From Phymatolithon calcareum (Eukaryota > Rhodophyta > Florideophyceae > Hapalidiales), in NCBI GenBank assembly GCA_977006965.1, contig OZ345374.1, positions 434,001 through 498,000 on the forward strand: DNA of 64,000 nt, in the 5' to 3' direction. Of this stretch, positions 1 to 10,700 are shown piece after piece. Position numbers and translations under genes: made by a program. The notes under the pieces are model-generated. The model was not told the origin of the DNA. It did no database searches and was given only the letters and a program-made list of their open reading frames with translations. The number at the start of each line of letters is the position of its first letter. Position 1 is the stretch's first letter.

Positions 1-873
1 TTAACTAAGAATCCATGTAACAGCCGGGACAAATGGCCTTCATAATACGGGGCCCGAAAAATTATCAAATCCGCTATTTACTCCATAGAAAAGAAAATGG
101 TGCCAATGGCTCGGGAACCTTCTGATCAATCGATTGTCAACTTCTCTTAGAGGTGAGCGCTTTCTCACTGTAGCGAGAGTACGCCAGAGAAAGGGAAAAT
201 AATATTTTGGTTATCAACAGTAGAAATGAAGCTAAAGGAACACTTGTATGGGCTTCCGTGTGCTGGCGCGGCGATTTTCTGCCGCGCGTGGGGAGAGCGG
301 GGGAGCAGAGGCGGCACGAAACAATCATGCTGCCGCGGCAGTGGCAAGCGAGACGGACTGCACAATGGCTTGCCCAGTCGAGCGCCCATTCCCAAGTTTA
401 GATTCTTCTATCGCCGCGAGGGTGAGGCACGTAAGTGCACAGTTGCGAATGATGCGAGGAATAAATGAGAACTTTTCTTGCACTGTCTGCAACTGTTGGA
501 CGCCTCTGTTTGATTGATAGCATTCAGCTCCGGGCCAAGGGCGTTTACAGAGTTCGAGCCGTATATTGCGCTTCTTTGAACAGGGCACGAGCGCGTTAGT
601 ATCTGCGACTTGCATCAAACAATACAAAGATGTCAACATCCCACGTTGCAGAAACGTCGACCTCCCCGAAGGAACTGCACTGTAACTTGACAGAATTTAT
701 TAGAGCTCTGCTGTGCATGCGCACCACTGGAATGCCCAGTAGAGACCGAGCAAAAGTCAAGCCACTCGAAATGAAAGCCCTCCAGGTGAAAATCTTTCTA
801 GCTGCATAGACATAACATTCCCAACCTTAGGAATTTGACATCATTTGCAGCGCCAACCTTGCAAGGATGGACC
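1..873. other. Anonymous flank, no gene recognised
   Basis: Only short overlapping ORFs of at most about 100 codons occur here, on both strands, and none shows a domain or motif I recognise. The 240-400 stretch is GC-rich, which explains the shadow ORFs there. I see no repeat boundary before about 874, where family R begins. Confidence 0.5.
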
Positions 874-1076
874 CTTGCAATGTACAGCTTAATGTAAAGT
901 GAAGGGCGATAACATTAATTCTTCATCGTCTGCAGTCAAAACTGCAGTCTACAGAAGGCATTCTAGATACTGCTTTTCCATATTATGCCTATGATCGCTT
1001 CGCTACCCACACACATGGTGGACTACTCCAGGTGTACCTCGCATACCTGCACCCAACTGCACTCTCACCAGGCAGG
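874..1076 (+). repeat. Repeat family R, copy A, left part
   Basis: This segment aligns without visible gaps to 37022-37224 (constant offset of 36148), with a few substitutions. It is the left part of a non-coding repeat continuing at 7461. The interruption begins after CTCACCAGGCAGG (1064-1076), which recurs at 7448-7460 as a target-site duplication. The copy at 37212-37224 has this 13-mer once and is uninterrupted there, which confirms the insertion. Confidence 0.8.
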
Positions 1077-1096
1077 TCTCGTATCTCGGGGTAAGC

Positions 1097-1497
1097 ATGA
1101 ATAACAAGGGTGTTACGGATGACACGGCCATAGCAAGCGTTCGAAATGCAGCAGGATGTATACATAAGCTTCGGGAGCTTGGAGTGAATGTTCGAGGATT
1201 CAAACCGGAGACATGCAGCAGGATCTTTAAGTCGCTAATTATCCCGAAATGGGAGTATGCGTTACACGTTACTCCAATGACAAATCGATTGCTCTCGGCA
1301 ATCGAGTCGGCAGAGGGCTTGTTCTACAAGAATGTTTTCGGAAAGTATGCCGAACACCGCCGGGACCGAATGCGAGTTCTGTGCCGACTGGGACCACCAA
1401 AGATGAGGAGACGCCATCTAGCAGAAAGGTTTGCATTAAGCCTGGTAAGACACAAAAAGCGCCTTGAAGAAACAGAAGAGTACGTTGGAAGAGATGA
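1097..1497 (+). pseudogene. LINE reverse transcriptase C-terminal fragment
   Basis: An open frame encodes about 134 residues typical of the region after the catalytic palm of a non-LTR retrotransposon ORF2: VRYLGV-type motif, then helices with the RIFKSLIIPKWEYALHV segment. The catalytic FADD box is absent because of 5' truncation. The frame is cut at 1497 by the Gypsy LTR. Beyond the Gypsy element it continues in frame at 6924 (GRDEDVKEAMKDIEYL across the repaired site), so the frame was open when Gypsy inserted. Confidence 0.7.
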
Positions 1498-1875
1498 TGT
1501 AACAAGGGCATGCATGTAGAGCGTAAGTAGTGACAGCTTTGCTAGCTGTCAGCATGCACGTCTAGATGCTCCTGGAAGCATGCGAGAAATATCTAGAATA
1601 TTCGAGCACGTGCACTATTTGACGAATGCATTGCTGTAAGGAAATTTCTGGAGCTCTCTAGATAATTCGTATTTTAGGGTTTTATGATATTTGTAAGTTA
1701 CGTGTAAGTAATTCAAAGCCTATATAAGGCATGCTCTAGTTCCGACTAGCGGACTGGAGCCAAGCACAAATCCAACCAAGTCAAGTGAGGTAAAGTCAAC
1801 AAACCTCTACTAAGCTCATCTTATCACAACCGATACTGTGCTCGTCAACGCTAAGCTCGATCAACATCCAGTTCA
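1498..1875 (+). repeat. Gypsy 5' LTR
   Basis: This is the 378-bp long terminal repeat. It carries TATATAAGGC near 1721-1731, a plausible TATA box for the element's own transcription. An internal inverted repeat, GACAGCTTTGCTAGCTGTC, lies at about 1531-1549 and is present in both LTRs. Confidence 0.9.
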
Positions 1876-2410
1876 CTGGTAGCACCGGCTCTCTTAGCGT
1901 CTGACGTCGGTACGTGAGTTTGCCAAAGCGTGAAATTTGGCAATATTTTCGTGGTTTCTGTTCGTGATTTATTCAAGGTTCGAAGTCGTCGTTCCTGCTG
2001 TTGGTTTCTGTCCGGAGTTCGAAACCAGCATTTGCTATTGTGGTTCAATTTTATTGTTCAAGGTTCCGAGATCGTTATTCAAGGTTCAAAAATCACTGTT
2101 TTTGATTCAAGTTTAAGGTTCGTGTTGAGCTCTTGGTGGTTCGCGGTTCTTGTTTACCAGAGTCGCGTTTTGAAAACTAAGAACACGACTGTGTCTGAGG
2201 GCTGGAGTGCCAGACACTAACAATTTCTGACCTGAGGGCAGGAGTGCCAGGTGAATCTCGAGGTTTTATTCTCTGCGCCGAGTCGCCCAAAGTATCCTCA
2301 ACAATCCCATTCGTCTATGGGGTGTCACCTAGGACGACCGACAGAGTCACGGATTCGAGTAACGCTAGTACGGGTTTGATCAGGTAAGAGAAAGATCCTC
2401 TTTGGTGAAA

Positions 2411-2815
2411 ATGTCGTTGCTCAAGGTTAATAAGCCCCCAACGTTCGATGGCTCAAGGGATGAATTCAAAGTTCACTCGTGGTTATATCAGGTAAAGCAG
2501 TACATCACGCTGGTTCAAGTTGGAAATAACGCCGTTCAACTCGATGACCAGACGAAAATATCCTTCGCATCCACCTTCTTCACTGGAAACGCTGCAAACT
2601 GGTGGTACTTGATTGTTAGTACAAACCAGATTCCGACTACATGGGAAACGTTCGAGAGCGCTTTGACAGACGACCGAAAGTCTAATGCTTGTTATACGTG
2701 CCATAAAGAGGGATTTTGCCCCTGGAAACATAAGCAGAGGCGAGGAAATAATGACCGAAGTTTGCGAAATCGAGGGAAGACGGTTCGAATCGAAAATGTG
2801 GATCTCGAAAGGTGA
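2411..2815 (+). pseudogene. Gypsy gag, shortened
   Basis: The first in-frame ATG is at 2411. The N-terminal part resembles the retrotransposon capsid domain: PPTFDGSRDEFKVHSWLYQV, then FTGNAANWWY at about residues 54-63. The frame then jumps straight to a zinc-knuckle-like CYTCHKEGFCPWKH, with no room for the usual capsid C-terminal half, so an internal deletion is likely. At 134 residues it is much shorter than chromoviral gag (usually about 300 or more). Confidence 0.75.
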
Positions 2816-2884
2816 TCGAGTGGCGCTAGAAAGCAGATTGAGCGCACTCACCTGAATCATAGTTCGAGTGACCTAGATTCTCTT

Positions 2885-4834
2885 GTGGCAGAAGTCAAGC
2901 AGCTTCGCAAAGAAATTCAGGACATAAGGCTGGATACGAAAAAAGGCCTTTGTTCTGCGTCGATGACTACTGCTGTTCGTAATCATGACGATTGCACTCT
3001 CACTGATGACGACAATCCAGTGAAGGTCTTGATAATACTCGACGGTATTCTGAACGGAAAGAAAGTGCGAGTACTCAAGGACGACGGTTGCAATACGAAC
3101 ATTGTATCAAGAGAATTTTTCAAGGTAAACCGAAACCTTTTTCGTGCCGTGCGAACAAGGGTTGAAGTAAAACACTCGAAGGAGAAGACATTGGAGAAAG
3201 CATCAGAGGTAATACAAGGAGCCACGCTTCGTTTAGGCCCACATTCATACTCTTCGAATTGGGTCGTTGCAACTTGCAGATACGAAGTTATCCTTGGAAT
3301 GCCATGGCATGTAGCCCATAGTCCGAAAATCGATTATGAAAGTCAGGCTGTGCAAGTTGGTGCTTTCCAAATTCCAGTGACGAAGACTCCACATACCGAA
3401 GAAGGCCAGATACAAGTGACAAGCCTTAGTATCCGTAAGTTCCGATCGATACTAAGGAAGAAAAAGGGAAAAGAGGCCTTTCAAGTGTTCAAGGCTGTTC
3501 TGACCAACGCGATGAAGACCTCAGAGAATGCAGTGAAGACAAAGGAGCAGCTATTGCATTGCTCAAATCCAAATCCGAGGAAAATCCTGTGCAAGTTCGA
3601 GGTTGTGTTTCAAGAAGAACTTCCCGATGGACTACCCCCGGAAAGGTTCGTTGATCATGCAATTGAGGTTGATAAGGAGGCGAAGCCGCCACATCGTCCA
3701 CTCTGTCAGTTATCACCTTTAGAGTTGGATGCGGCAAAGAGATACGTTGAGGAGTTGCTGCGGAAGGGAAAGATTCGCCCGAGCAAATCTCCGTATGGCG
3801 CTTCCTTGTTTTTCGTGAAGGATAAAGATAAACCGTTGCGTGGAGTTGTTGATTATCGTGCTTTAAATCGAATTACAAAGCAAAACAACGCTCCGCTTCC
3901 TCGGTCGGACGAGATGTTCGATATGCTTGGTGACGCTTGTGTGTTTTCGAAGTTGGATCTGAAAACTGGATTTCATCAGATTCGCGTTCGTCCAGAAGAC
4001 ATCGAAAAGACTACGTTCAATACGAAGTACGGTCAATTTGAGTACTTGGTGATGCCGATGGGATTGTGCAATGCACCTGCTACGTTCCAATCACTGATGA
4101 ATCGTATCTTCTATGACTGCATTGATGACTTCCTGGTCGTGTACATGGACGATCTGCTCATCTTCAGCAAGGATGAGGCTTCACACCTTAAGCATATTGA
4201 GACGGTTTTATCTCGCCTCAAAGATCATGAGCTGTTTGTGTCGCCGAAGAAGTGCGATTTTCTGAAGGATGAAATTGAGTTCTTGGGACTCATAGTCGGA
4301 AAGAATGGAGTTCGTGTCGATCCAAAGAAAGTTGAGGTGTTGGAAAAATGGCCGAAACCGAGCACTCTGACTGATATTCGAAGCTTTTTGGGTCTGATAC
4401 AGTTCTTTCGACGTTTTATCAAGAACTTCTCGAAAATCGCAGTGCCACTGACAAACTTGACGAAAAAGGACCAGGGTATCCAGAGATGGGATTCCAGATG
4501 TGATGAGGCGTTTGAATCGCTGAAGCTTGCAATTACAAGTGCTCCGATCCTGGTATCTCCTGACTGGAAAAAGTCGTTCAGAGGACATATCGATGCCTCT
4601 ACATATGCAGTCGGAGGTACATTGACACAACTGGATGAGGACGGAAACGATCGTGTAATTGCATTCTATTCCAAGAAGCTGAGTCCAGCCGAGCAAAACT
4701 ACACTGCAAATGATCGTGAGCTACTGGATCTCATATACTTCTTGCAGCGATTTCGATGCTATCTGGAAGGGACAAGTTTCGAGATACTCACGGATAACCA
4801 AGTGCTCAAGCACTTCTTTCCAAGCAGAAGCTAA
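2885..4834 (+). CDS. Gypsy protease-reverse transcriptase-RNase H (frame broken at end)
   Basis: A 649-codon frame (opens with GTG, so probably part of a longer polyprotein). The protease-like region reads VLKDDGCNTNIVS, with DDG where retroviral-type aspartic proteases have DTG or DSG. The reverse transcriptase follows: VVDYRALN, FSKLDLKTGFHQIRV and the catalytic box VVYMDD at about 4137-4155. RNase H starts RGHIDAS and has NDRELL and LTDNQVL. The frame ends at PSRS* near 4834, while the downstream frame (EARWLETL onward) belongs to the same polyprotein, so a frameshift lies at about 4815-4835. Confidence 0.9.
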   Translation: MAEVKQLRKEIQDIRLDTKKGLCSASMTTAVRNHDDCTLTDDDNPVKVLIILDGILNGKKVRVLKDDGCNTNIVSREFFKVNRNLFRAVRTRVEVKHSKEKTLEKASEVIQGATLRLGPHSYSSNWVVATCRYEVILGMPWHVAHSPKIDYESQAVQVGAFQIPVTKTPHTEEGQIQVTSLSIRKFRSILRKKKGKEAFQVFKAVLTNAMKTSENAVKTKEQLLHCSNPNPRKILCKFEVVFQEELPDGLPPERFVDHAIEVDKEAKPPHRPLCQLSPLELDAAKRYVEELLRKGKIRPSKSPYGASLFFVKDKDKPLRGVVDYRALNRITKQNNAPLPRSDEMFDMLGDACVFSKLDLKTGFHQIRVRPEDIEKTTFNTKYGQFEYLVMPMGLCNAPATFQSLMNRIFYDCIDDFLVVYMDDLLIFSKDEASHLKHIETVLSRLKDHELFVSPKKCDFLKDEIEFLGLIVGKNGVRVDPKKVEVLEKWPKPSTLTDIRSFLGLIQFFRRFIKNFSKIAVPLTNLTKKDQGIQRWDSRCDEAFESLKLAITSAPILVSPDWKKSFRGHIDASTYAVGGTLTQLDEDGNDRVIAFYSKKLSPAEQNYTANDRELLDLIYFLQRFRCYLEGTSFEILTDNQVLKHFFPSRS

Positions 4835-6493
4835 GTCGGAAAGAGCAAGGTGGCTGGAGACTCTTGGGAACTTTGGAATCTTTCCAATAACATTGAAGCC
4901 AGGAAAGATTCATGTATTAGGTGATGCCCTTTCCAGAGCTCCGCACATCTCTTTCAACTCCTTGGAAATTCCTTTTCTCGAGCTTGATGCAGTTCTGAAC
5001 GGTTACGAAGATGATCAGTTTTTCGGTCCTATCGTGAAAAGTCTAGACGGGAAAGAAGTCAATGATCCTGTGAAGAAGAGCCAGGTGGAAAAGTTACTGC
5101 CTGTGTTTCATCGCGATGGTAGACGACTACTGTATCAGGGAAAGCCATGTGTGCCTCGAAAGGAGATATCTACCATCCTCCAGTTGGCCCATGAATCTAG
5201 GATAGGAGGTCAATTTGGTTCGCCAAAACAATATCAAGACTGGAAAAGTGTCACTGGAAACACAAAGGAAGGGACGTGAAGCGGTATGTTCAAGGTTGTG
5301 TCACTTGTCAACAGGAGAAAGATCACGGTAGCCAGAAGCTTACTGATCCGACTTCTCTGGAGGTACCCGAGAGACGATGGGGACCGCTTGCGACTGAATT
5401 TATAGTGAGCCTTCCCAAGACAAAGAATGGATTTGACTGCATTACTACGTGGGTGGATCGTTTATCAAGAAGAGTTCACTTCATTCCATCCAGAGAGACA
5501 GATAACGCTGTCGATGTTGCAAACGCCTTCTTCCATAATGTATTCAAGCACCACGGTTTGCCTGATAGCATCGTCTCGGATCGGGATCCCAAGTTTACTT
5601 CGAAGTTTTGGCGTCGGCTGATGGAGCTCTGTGGTATCAAGCTCAAAATGTCTTCAAGTCGCCATCCCCAAACTGATGGTTCATCGGAAATTATGAACAG
5701 AATGGTTGAGAACTACATTCGATGCTTCTGTTCCTACCATCAAAATGATTGGGATGATCTGCTGGTCTCAGCTGAATTCGCCTACAACTCAGCCATAAGC
5801 GAAAACTTGGGAATGTCTCCATTTGAAATGGACTTAGGATGGAATCCAATGTCTGTTTTGGATCTGTTGACTAAGACAAATTGTGAGGTTGAAAGTGTCT
5901 CTGAGTTTAAGTCTCGGCTTCAAGTATCTCTTGACGATGCGAAATATGCCTACAAGATTGCGAAGGCTCGTCGAAGTGCTCGGACATCTCTGACTCACAA
6001 GCCTCATTCCTACAAGGTCGATGACAAGCTTTGGATTAATAAGAGCCTCTTCAAGGACGCTTATTCTAAGTCTCAACAATCAGATAAGTTGTCCTCTAAA
6101 CGCTTTGGTCCGTTTACTGTGAAGAGAAGCATCGGGAAAAATGCTGTCAAACTGGAGTTGCCAAGGCATTTAAGGATTCATGATGTTGTGAATATTCTTC
6201 ATACACCTCCGTACTTTGACCAGCCTACTGATATATCCGCACCCATCCCAGCTGTACCTGATCCTATTCCCGCCGTTGAAGGAAAAGAGTTTATTGTGGA
6301 TTCGATCCTGAAACATAGGAAGAGAGGGAAAGGATATCAGTTCTTGACTCTAATGAAAGGAAGTCCGACACATGATGCAGAATGGCAGCCAAGTCGAGAC
6401 TTCATCGACAAGGATGGAACTGTGACACAAGTGTTCCTGGATTATATCAAGGACAACAAGATTATGCCGCATCTCTACGACGGGGATGAATAA
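4830..6493 (+). pseudogene. Gypsy integrase with chromodomain, frameshifted
   Basis: Continues the polyprotein in two frames (to about 5250, then 5276-6493). The zinc-binding region ends in GCVTCQQEK. The integrase core has the second acidic position in IVSDRDPKFTS and the third in SSEIMNRMVENY, but the usual first Asp is Glu (ATEFIVSLP). The C-terminal 80 residues match a chromodomain: EFIVDSILKHRKRGKGYQFL, then AEWQPS. This places the element among chromoviruses. The altered first catalytic residue plus frameshifts at about 4820 and 5240 suggest a dead copy. Confidence 0.85.
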
Positions 6494-6540
6494 CGGCGAC
6501 TTCATTGACGAGGACGTCAATAGGAGGAGGTGGGGAATAG

Positions 6541-6918
6541 TGTAACAAGGGCATGCATGTAGCGCGTAAGTAGTGACAGCTTTGCTAGCTGTCAGCATGC
6601 ACGTCTAGATGCTCCTGGAAGCATGCGAGAAATATCTAGAATATTCGAGCACGTGCACTATTTGACGAATGCATTGCTGTAAGGAAATTTCTGGAGCTCT
6701 CTAGATAATTCGTATTTTAGGGTTTTATGATATTTGTAAGTTACGTGTATGTAATTCAAAGCCTATATAAGCCATGCTCTAGTTCCGACTAGCGGTCTGG
6801 AGCCAAGCACAAATCCAACCAAGTCAAGTGAGGTAAAGTCAACAAACCTCTACTAAGCTCATCTTATCACAACCGATACTGTGCTCGTCAACGCTAAGCT
6901 CGATCAACATCCGTTTCA
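6541..6918 (+). repeat. Gypsy 3' LTR
   Basis: Pairs with 1498-1875 at the same length, differing at about six positions, including GTAGCGCG versus GTAGAGCG near the start and CCGTTTCA versus CCAGTTCA at the end. Followed by the GATGA duplication at 6919-6923 and resumption of the LINE frame. Confidence 0.9.
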
Positions 6919-7460
6919 GATGAGGACGTAAAGGAAGCAATGAAGGATATTGAATATCTCAAGATGTATGAAGACTTGCGACAAGCCCTTCAGAAAGCCC
7001 AGGAGGGATCAGTCACGAAGAAGAGGAGGAGTGAAGAAACAACTAAGGTATGGGACAAGGAAGAAGAAGGCAGATCAATGAAGATTCCTATTGAAGGCAA
7101 GCTACCAGGGATCCTTTACATAGGAGAAAGAACAACACGTTTAAGGTGCCTAAAGTTGACATTCAACCGAGCACCCCTTTGAAGGAAATCAGTTTCGGGT
7201 GCTTACTGTGGGATTACCGCGGTGATCGAACTAGTCGCCTTACAACGTACTCTAGCGTCATCGAAGATGAGTACAGAAATTGAGTTTGAGTGCAAGAGAC
7301 TCACAGGAGCTCTTGTTGGGAGAGAATTACGAATCAAGAACGTTTTGAGCAGCCAGATGACTTTAGCGTAGAGATTATGCAAGAGCTGCCCCGTTACTCA
7401 AGGTGAGGCTTTGGGAGCTCTCAAAAAATAAAATCATCAAATATTCCCTCACCAGGCAGG

Positions 7461-8857
7461 CCGGGCACGAGATTAGTGACTGGCGCGTGCCGTGTGCCTA
7501 CCACACTATGTGAACTTGTGTGTGTCTCCTGGCACGCAGGGCCAGCAAAAGACCATAAGTAAACTAGCTGCCCCCTGATGAGTAAAGGTAGAGGTTAGAG
7601 GCCAACAGCCCAAAGGCCTCAAGAAGATTATGCGAATTGATGGCCTCGGAAGGCCCCTATCCAAACAACGTCACGAAGTCGTTAGTGTCAATCCAAATGA
7701 CCGGTCGGCTCCTTGACAGTTAGAACGAAATGGCCGAAATGACAGTTGAATAATTGTTTGAATTTGGAAAACAACACTTCTAGCGCGATAAGGCCACATT
7801 TCTTTATCAAACATTTCACAGCTCCATGGCCTGCGTTGAGGCATTGTGTTGTTCCTGGTGGGGCGAACAGCACGTTCGCTCGCCCTTTGAACGCCGCTGC
7901 GCTCCTCTCAGTGGCAAGCGCACACAGATGTGTCTCCATTCTTCATGTGTCCAGCGTGGTGCTCAGCTCTTATTGGATTCATCTAGGCTGACTAATACTG
8001 CTCTTGAACATCCTCTCTCAGAGACGAAGTTAGTTTTCTAACAGTGCCTATGCCAATTTCAAGAGCTGAGACATGCCGCGTGGACAGAAACTCCGGGTTT
8101 GAAGCCATCTGCGGCTGGCCAGTGTCCAAACGACGATCTCAGACAGGATATCCGTCCGGAGAATCCTGCACATTGCCCCCGTGCGAAACGCAAGTCTTCT
8201 TTACAGAAAGTAACTTTAACTCGCTTAACAGCCGTGCGGTTACTTCTGTAGCCTGGTGCTTGTCGTTGAGTGTTCTTGTTACTTTCGACGTGCCCAGTTC
8301 GGGATCAGTGCCGGTCGCAAATTTTACTTATACTGTTTCTGAAGAGCAGATTCTCTGGGAGATGTGCTCAACAGGGGTACGACGCAATATGGTCAAGTTT
8401 TAAAACTGATCCGGGGGATGCGTATCAAAGATGTGATCAAGAGAAGGTCCTGGGTTCGAATCCCCGGTGTGCCTTTTTATCGTGAAGTGTCCGACGCAGT
8501 TTTCTCCTGTAGGTTTTTCTGTCGTCAACGCGGAGGGATTACAGTGCATCACACGTGAAAAGAAGACAAGGGAGCGGTAAAGAAAAGAGTCCAAATGTTC
8601 TGGCCGTCCACGTAGACTCGTGGATCGTGGAAACACCGCGTTTGCTGCGGGGGTTATCGAATCGTATCTCGAGCGGGCAAACAGAGGTGGAGTGCTTTCC
8701 TAAGTACCTAGCAGAAACAACACCCTGTCGTATTCTAAGTAGAAGATAGTTAAGCAGTAAAGCACTGCCTTGCGAGCCCTATCGGGGAGAAAGCAGATTA
8801 TAAACAAACGACGCAATATATTTGTATTGCAACATATTGCAATATGAAATACCAATA
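7461..8857 (+). repeat. Repeat family R, copy A, right part
   Basis: Aligns over about 1.4 kb with 37225-38157 plus 39600-40061, interrupted there by a hAT element. ORFs on both strands are mirrored in the other copy but carry different substitutions and show no domain, so I read the family as non-coding. It contains a tRNA-like stretch (8384-8473) and ends in a run rich in TTGCAAT and ATTGCAAT, stopping at GAAATACCAATA (8857). I see no terminal inverted repeats or duplication at the ends. Confidence 0.75.
8384..8473 (+). repeat. tRNA-like segment in repeat R, copy A
   Basis: A B-box-like GGGTTCGAATCCCCGG at 8453-8468 sits downstream of an A-box-like TGGTCAAGTTTTAAAACTG at 8390-8408, in tRNA-like spacing for a long-variable-arm tRNA of about 90 nt. 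It is followed by a T5 run (8474-8478), a possible Pol III terminator. The acceptor and T stems do not pair well, so it is a tRNA-derived sequence, not a functional tRNA. The matching segment is 39591-39681. Confidence 0.6.
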
Positions 8858-9485
8858 TGCGTGGTTCTCAATGATCTTACATGCTGGGTGCCGGTTGCTG
8901 CGAATTTACCGCTCTGCTCATTGAGCGTTTCTCTGTAGGTGAGAATCGACCACAACAAGACACGATAGTAATTCATGAATTTGGCTCTAAGTTAGAGAAG
9001 AAAGACAACATTAATGAGCTTTGCCAAAATAATTTCATGCAAATCAGAGAGACCGCTCCAGCTTCCAGATCACCGTCTAATGTATCCTCGATCATACGTG
9101 CTCCTCGATTGCGTGTTTGCGACAAACAAAGCCGTTTCGCGGCGAGTAATAGAGAAAACCTCGCGTCCCGCATGAGTTTCGTAAAGGTGTTCTTGTGCTG
9201 AAGAGATGGTTGTTTGATGACTCTATGAGGCGACAAGTGAATCGCTTGTATGTTGACAAACCGAAAGACTTTGGAATTTCGGGATTTAACATCATGAGCT
9301 CTCACAGAAATCTACCCTTGGATGTAAATCTGGATCGGAGGATCACGATTGATGAGCTTATCAGGATCACATTGCTACAAACTACGTTTGGGGAAATCTC
9401 CAAGGTGCTGTGGTTCGTGAACGGACAGAAGCACATATCGTGGTCTATCTCTGGACTGCAGCGGTATCCTCGTGGGGGAGGTAAC
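8858..9485 (+). other. Anonymous segment with two overlapping ORFs
   Basis: Open frames at 8881-9201 and 9195-9494 overlap in different frames and could be remnants of one coding sequence. The second reads LKRWLFDDSMRRQVNRLYVD, then SGFNIMSSHRNLPLDVNLDR, with protein-like composition but no family I recognise. The second frame runs into the copia LTR at 9486, so a host or element gene may have been cut by that insertion. Confidence 0.35.
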
Positions 9486-9854
9486 TGTTGCTGATGAGAA
9501 CGATTTTCCCTGATAGGAACCCTAGGTGACCTAAGAAAGGATAGGCCGGAGACCCAGGTGGAAGATCGGTCCACAAATTTGTTTAGTACGACCATTGATA
9601 TGAACACTAGTGGGTGTAGATGTGGTTTATTATGCACATATTCTGCAGCTCAGGTGAGGAGCTGACACATCACGAGGAGATCGGTCGCGGGGTATAAGTA
9701 GACTGATATTGCGAAAATAAAGAAGGGGGGAAGGGGAGGACACGCGGAGTTGGTAGTACGCTTTAGGGCGCGCTCGGTGCCTTGGCAGAACGTCGGCTAT
9801 TGCCATTTGTTTCTCGGGGAACGAATTTCTCCTCTGTGACCCTCAGATGCTACA

Positions 9855-9867
9855 GTTATGGGCCCAG
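9855..9867 (+). promoter_or_regulatory. copia primer-binding site, half-tRNA-iMet type
   Basis: GTTATGGGCCCAG lies immediately after the LTR end TACA. It is complementary to the anticodon-stem/loop region of eukaryotic initiator tRNA-Met, the primer used by Drosophila copia after tRNA cleavage. The same motif follows the LTR of the copia element at 28062. Confidence 0.7.
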
Positions 9868-9994
9868 GTTCATCAAGGTACCTCAGGAGCAGACGTTCGA
9901 GGTGGACTGGAAGCTCAAAGTCTACGAAGCCAGGAAAAGTTCCAATGTTCGATGAACGTGCTGATGCGCGTATCTATCGTCGAAGGCTTGTCGA

Positions 9995-10700
9995 GTGGAT
10001 AAGGTTCCAAGACTTGGTAGAACCGGAATTTTGACGCTCGGGCAGCAAGTGTTTACCATCATTTCCAACATTTACGGAAGTGTTGGCCAAAGTTTCGGAC
10101 ACATGTCGAGCATGCTGCATGAAGGAATGCCACGGGAAGAGTTGACGGACATTTCTCACTACATCCTTCACGCTATTGATCCGATCGACAAGAAGACCGC
10201 TTTCCTGAACACGACCAAAGCGTGGAAGGAGCTCATGTTAATGTCTCACGTTAAGAGACAGACGCTCGACGAGTATTAGAAATAGTACAGTGCGCTGTGC
10301 ACGCAGTACACGTATTCGCATGGCGAAGCGGAACAGACTCTAGGCGTTCAGGAATTACTCTCTCTGCTTTGCGTGTTTAACGCGCGGCTGGATCATACTG
10401 AGTTCAGTGTGGTTCTACAGAACGCTATTGCATATCAGAATCAAGTAGTCAATACTGAAAATCCGCTGTCTCTAGCAAGATTCTCCCGCGCGCAAAGAAT
10501 GGTACCGCAGTCAGCCGCACAAGACTTGAGACCGCAGAACCAGGGCGGTGATAGGAGGAAACAGCGGAAGGAGGATACCGAAAGAGAACTGCGGCTTCCG
10601 AAACAGGAAGGGTTACATCAGGATCAGGGCCGATATATGCAACATTAGGGGCAGTTCCGGACATGTAAGACTTGGTTGCTGGGTTGCAACTCAATTTAAG
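9995..10700 (+). pseudogene. copia gag remnant
   Basis: Two frames (9995-10279 and 10373-10648) separated by a stop near 10278. The text has copia gag character: HYILHAIDPIDKKTAFLNTT, then helices and an Arg/Gln-rich basic tail (GGDRRKQRKEDTERELRLPK). No intact zinc knuckle is visible. Between 10700 and 11340, further short frames continue the low-complexity gag/protease linker. Confidence 0.55.

Larger units (their letters stand above)
1498..6918 (+). mobile_element. Complete Ty3/Gypsy chromovirus, 5421 bp
   Basis: The two LTRs are 1498-1875 and 6541-6918 (378 bp each). They start TGTAACAAGG, end TTCA, and differ at about six positions (about 1.6%). A 5-bp duplication GATGA lies at 1493-1497 and 6919-6923. 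A primer-binding site starts TGGTAGCACCGG just after the left LTR (about 1877), fitting a tRNA 3' end in CCA. A purine tract, AGGAGGAGGTGGGGAATAG, abuts the right LTR. Domain order is gag, protease, reverse transcriptase, RNase H, integrase, chromodomain. It is a young insertion but frameshifted, so probably not autonomous. Confidence 0.93.
1077..7447 (+). mobile_element. 5'-truncated LINE, split by a Gypsy element
   Basis: Once the Gypsy element is removed, about 945 bp of LINE remains: 1077-1497 plus 6924-7447. The first part encodes the end of a non-LTR reverse transcriptase, with the post-palm motif YLGVSMNNKG near 1085-1115 followed by the helical connection region. Across the Gypsy target site the reading frame resumes and encodes a basic coiled tail (6926-7182). 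The 3' end is A/T-rich (about 7425-7447) and the element is flanked by the 13-bp duplication CTCACCAGGCAGG. It was 5'-truncated on insertion, which is usual for target-primed reverse transcription. Confidence 0.75.

Noticed and set aside
7568-7640. CTGATGAG, resembling a hammerhead ribozyme core
   Set aside because: No GAAA partner at the right distance and no convincing stems I-III; present in both R copies by common descent.
7688-7939. Conserved minus ORF in repeat R (also 37461-37706) as a gene
   Set aside because: Both copies keep a frame, but substitutions do not favour silent positions by eye, and the plus strand has an equally long frame; treated as non-coding.
8384-8473. Functional tRNA gene
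   Set aside because: A and B boxes and a T-run are present, but acceptor and T stems mispair in both copies, so it is tRNA-derived only.
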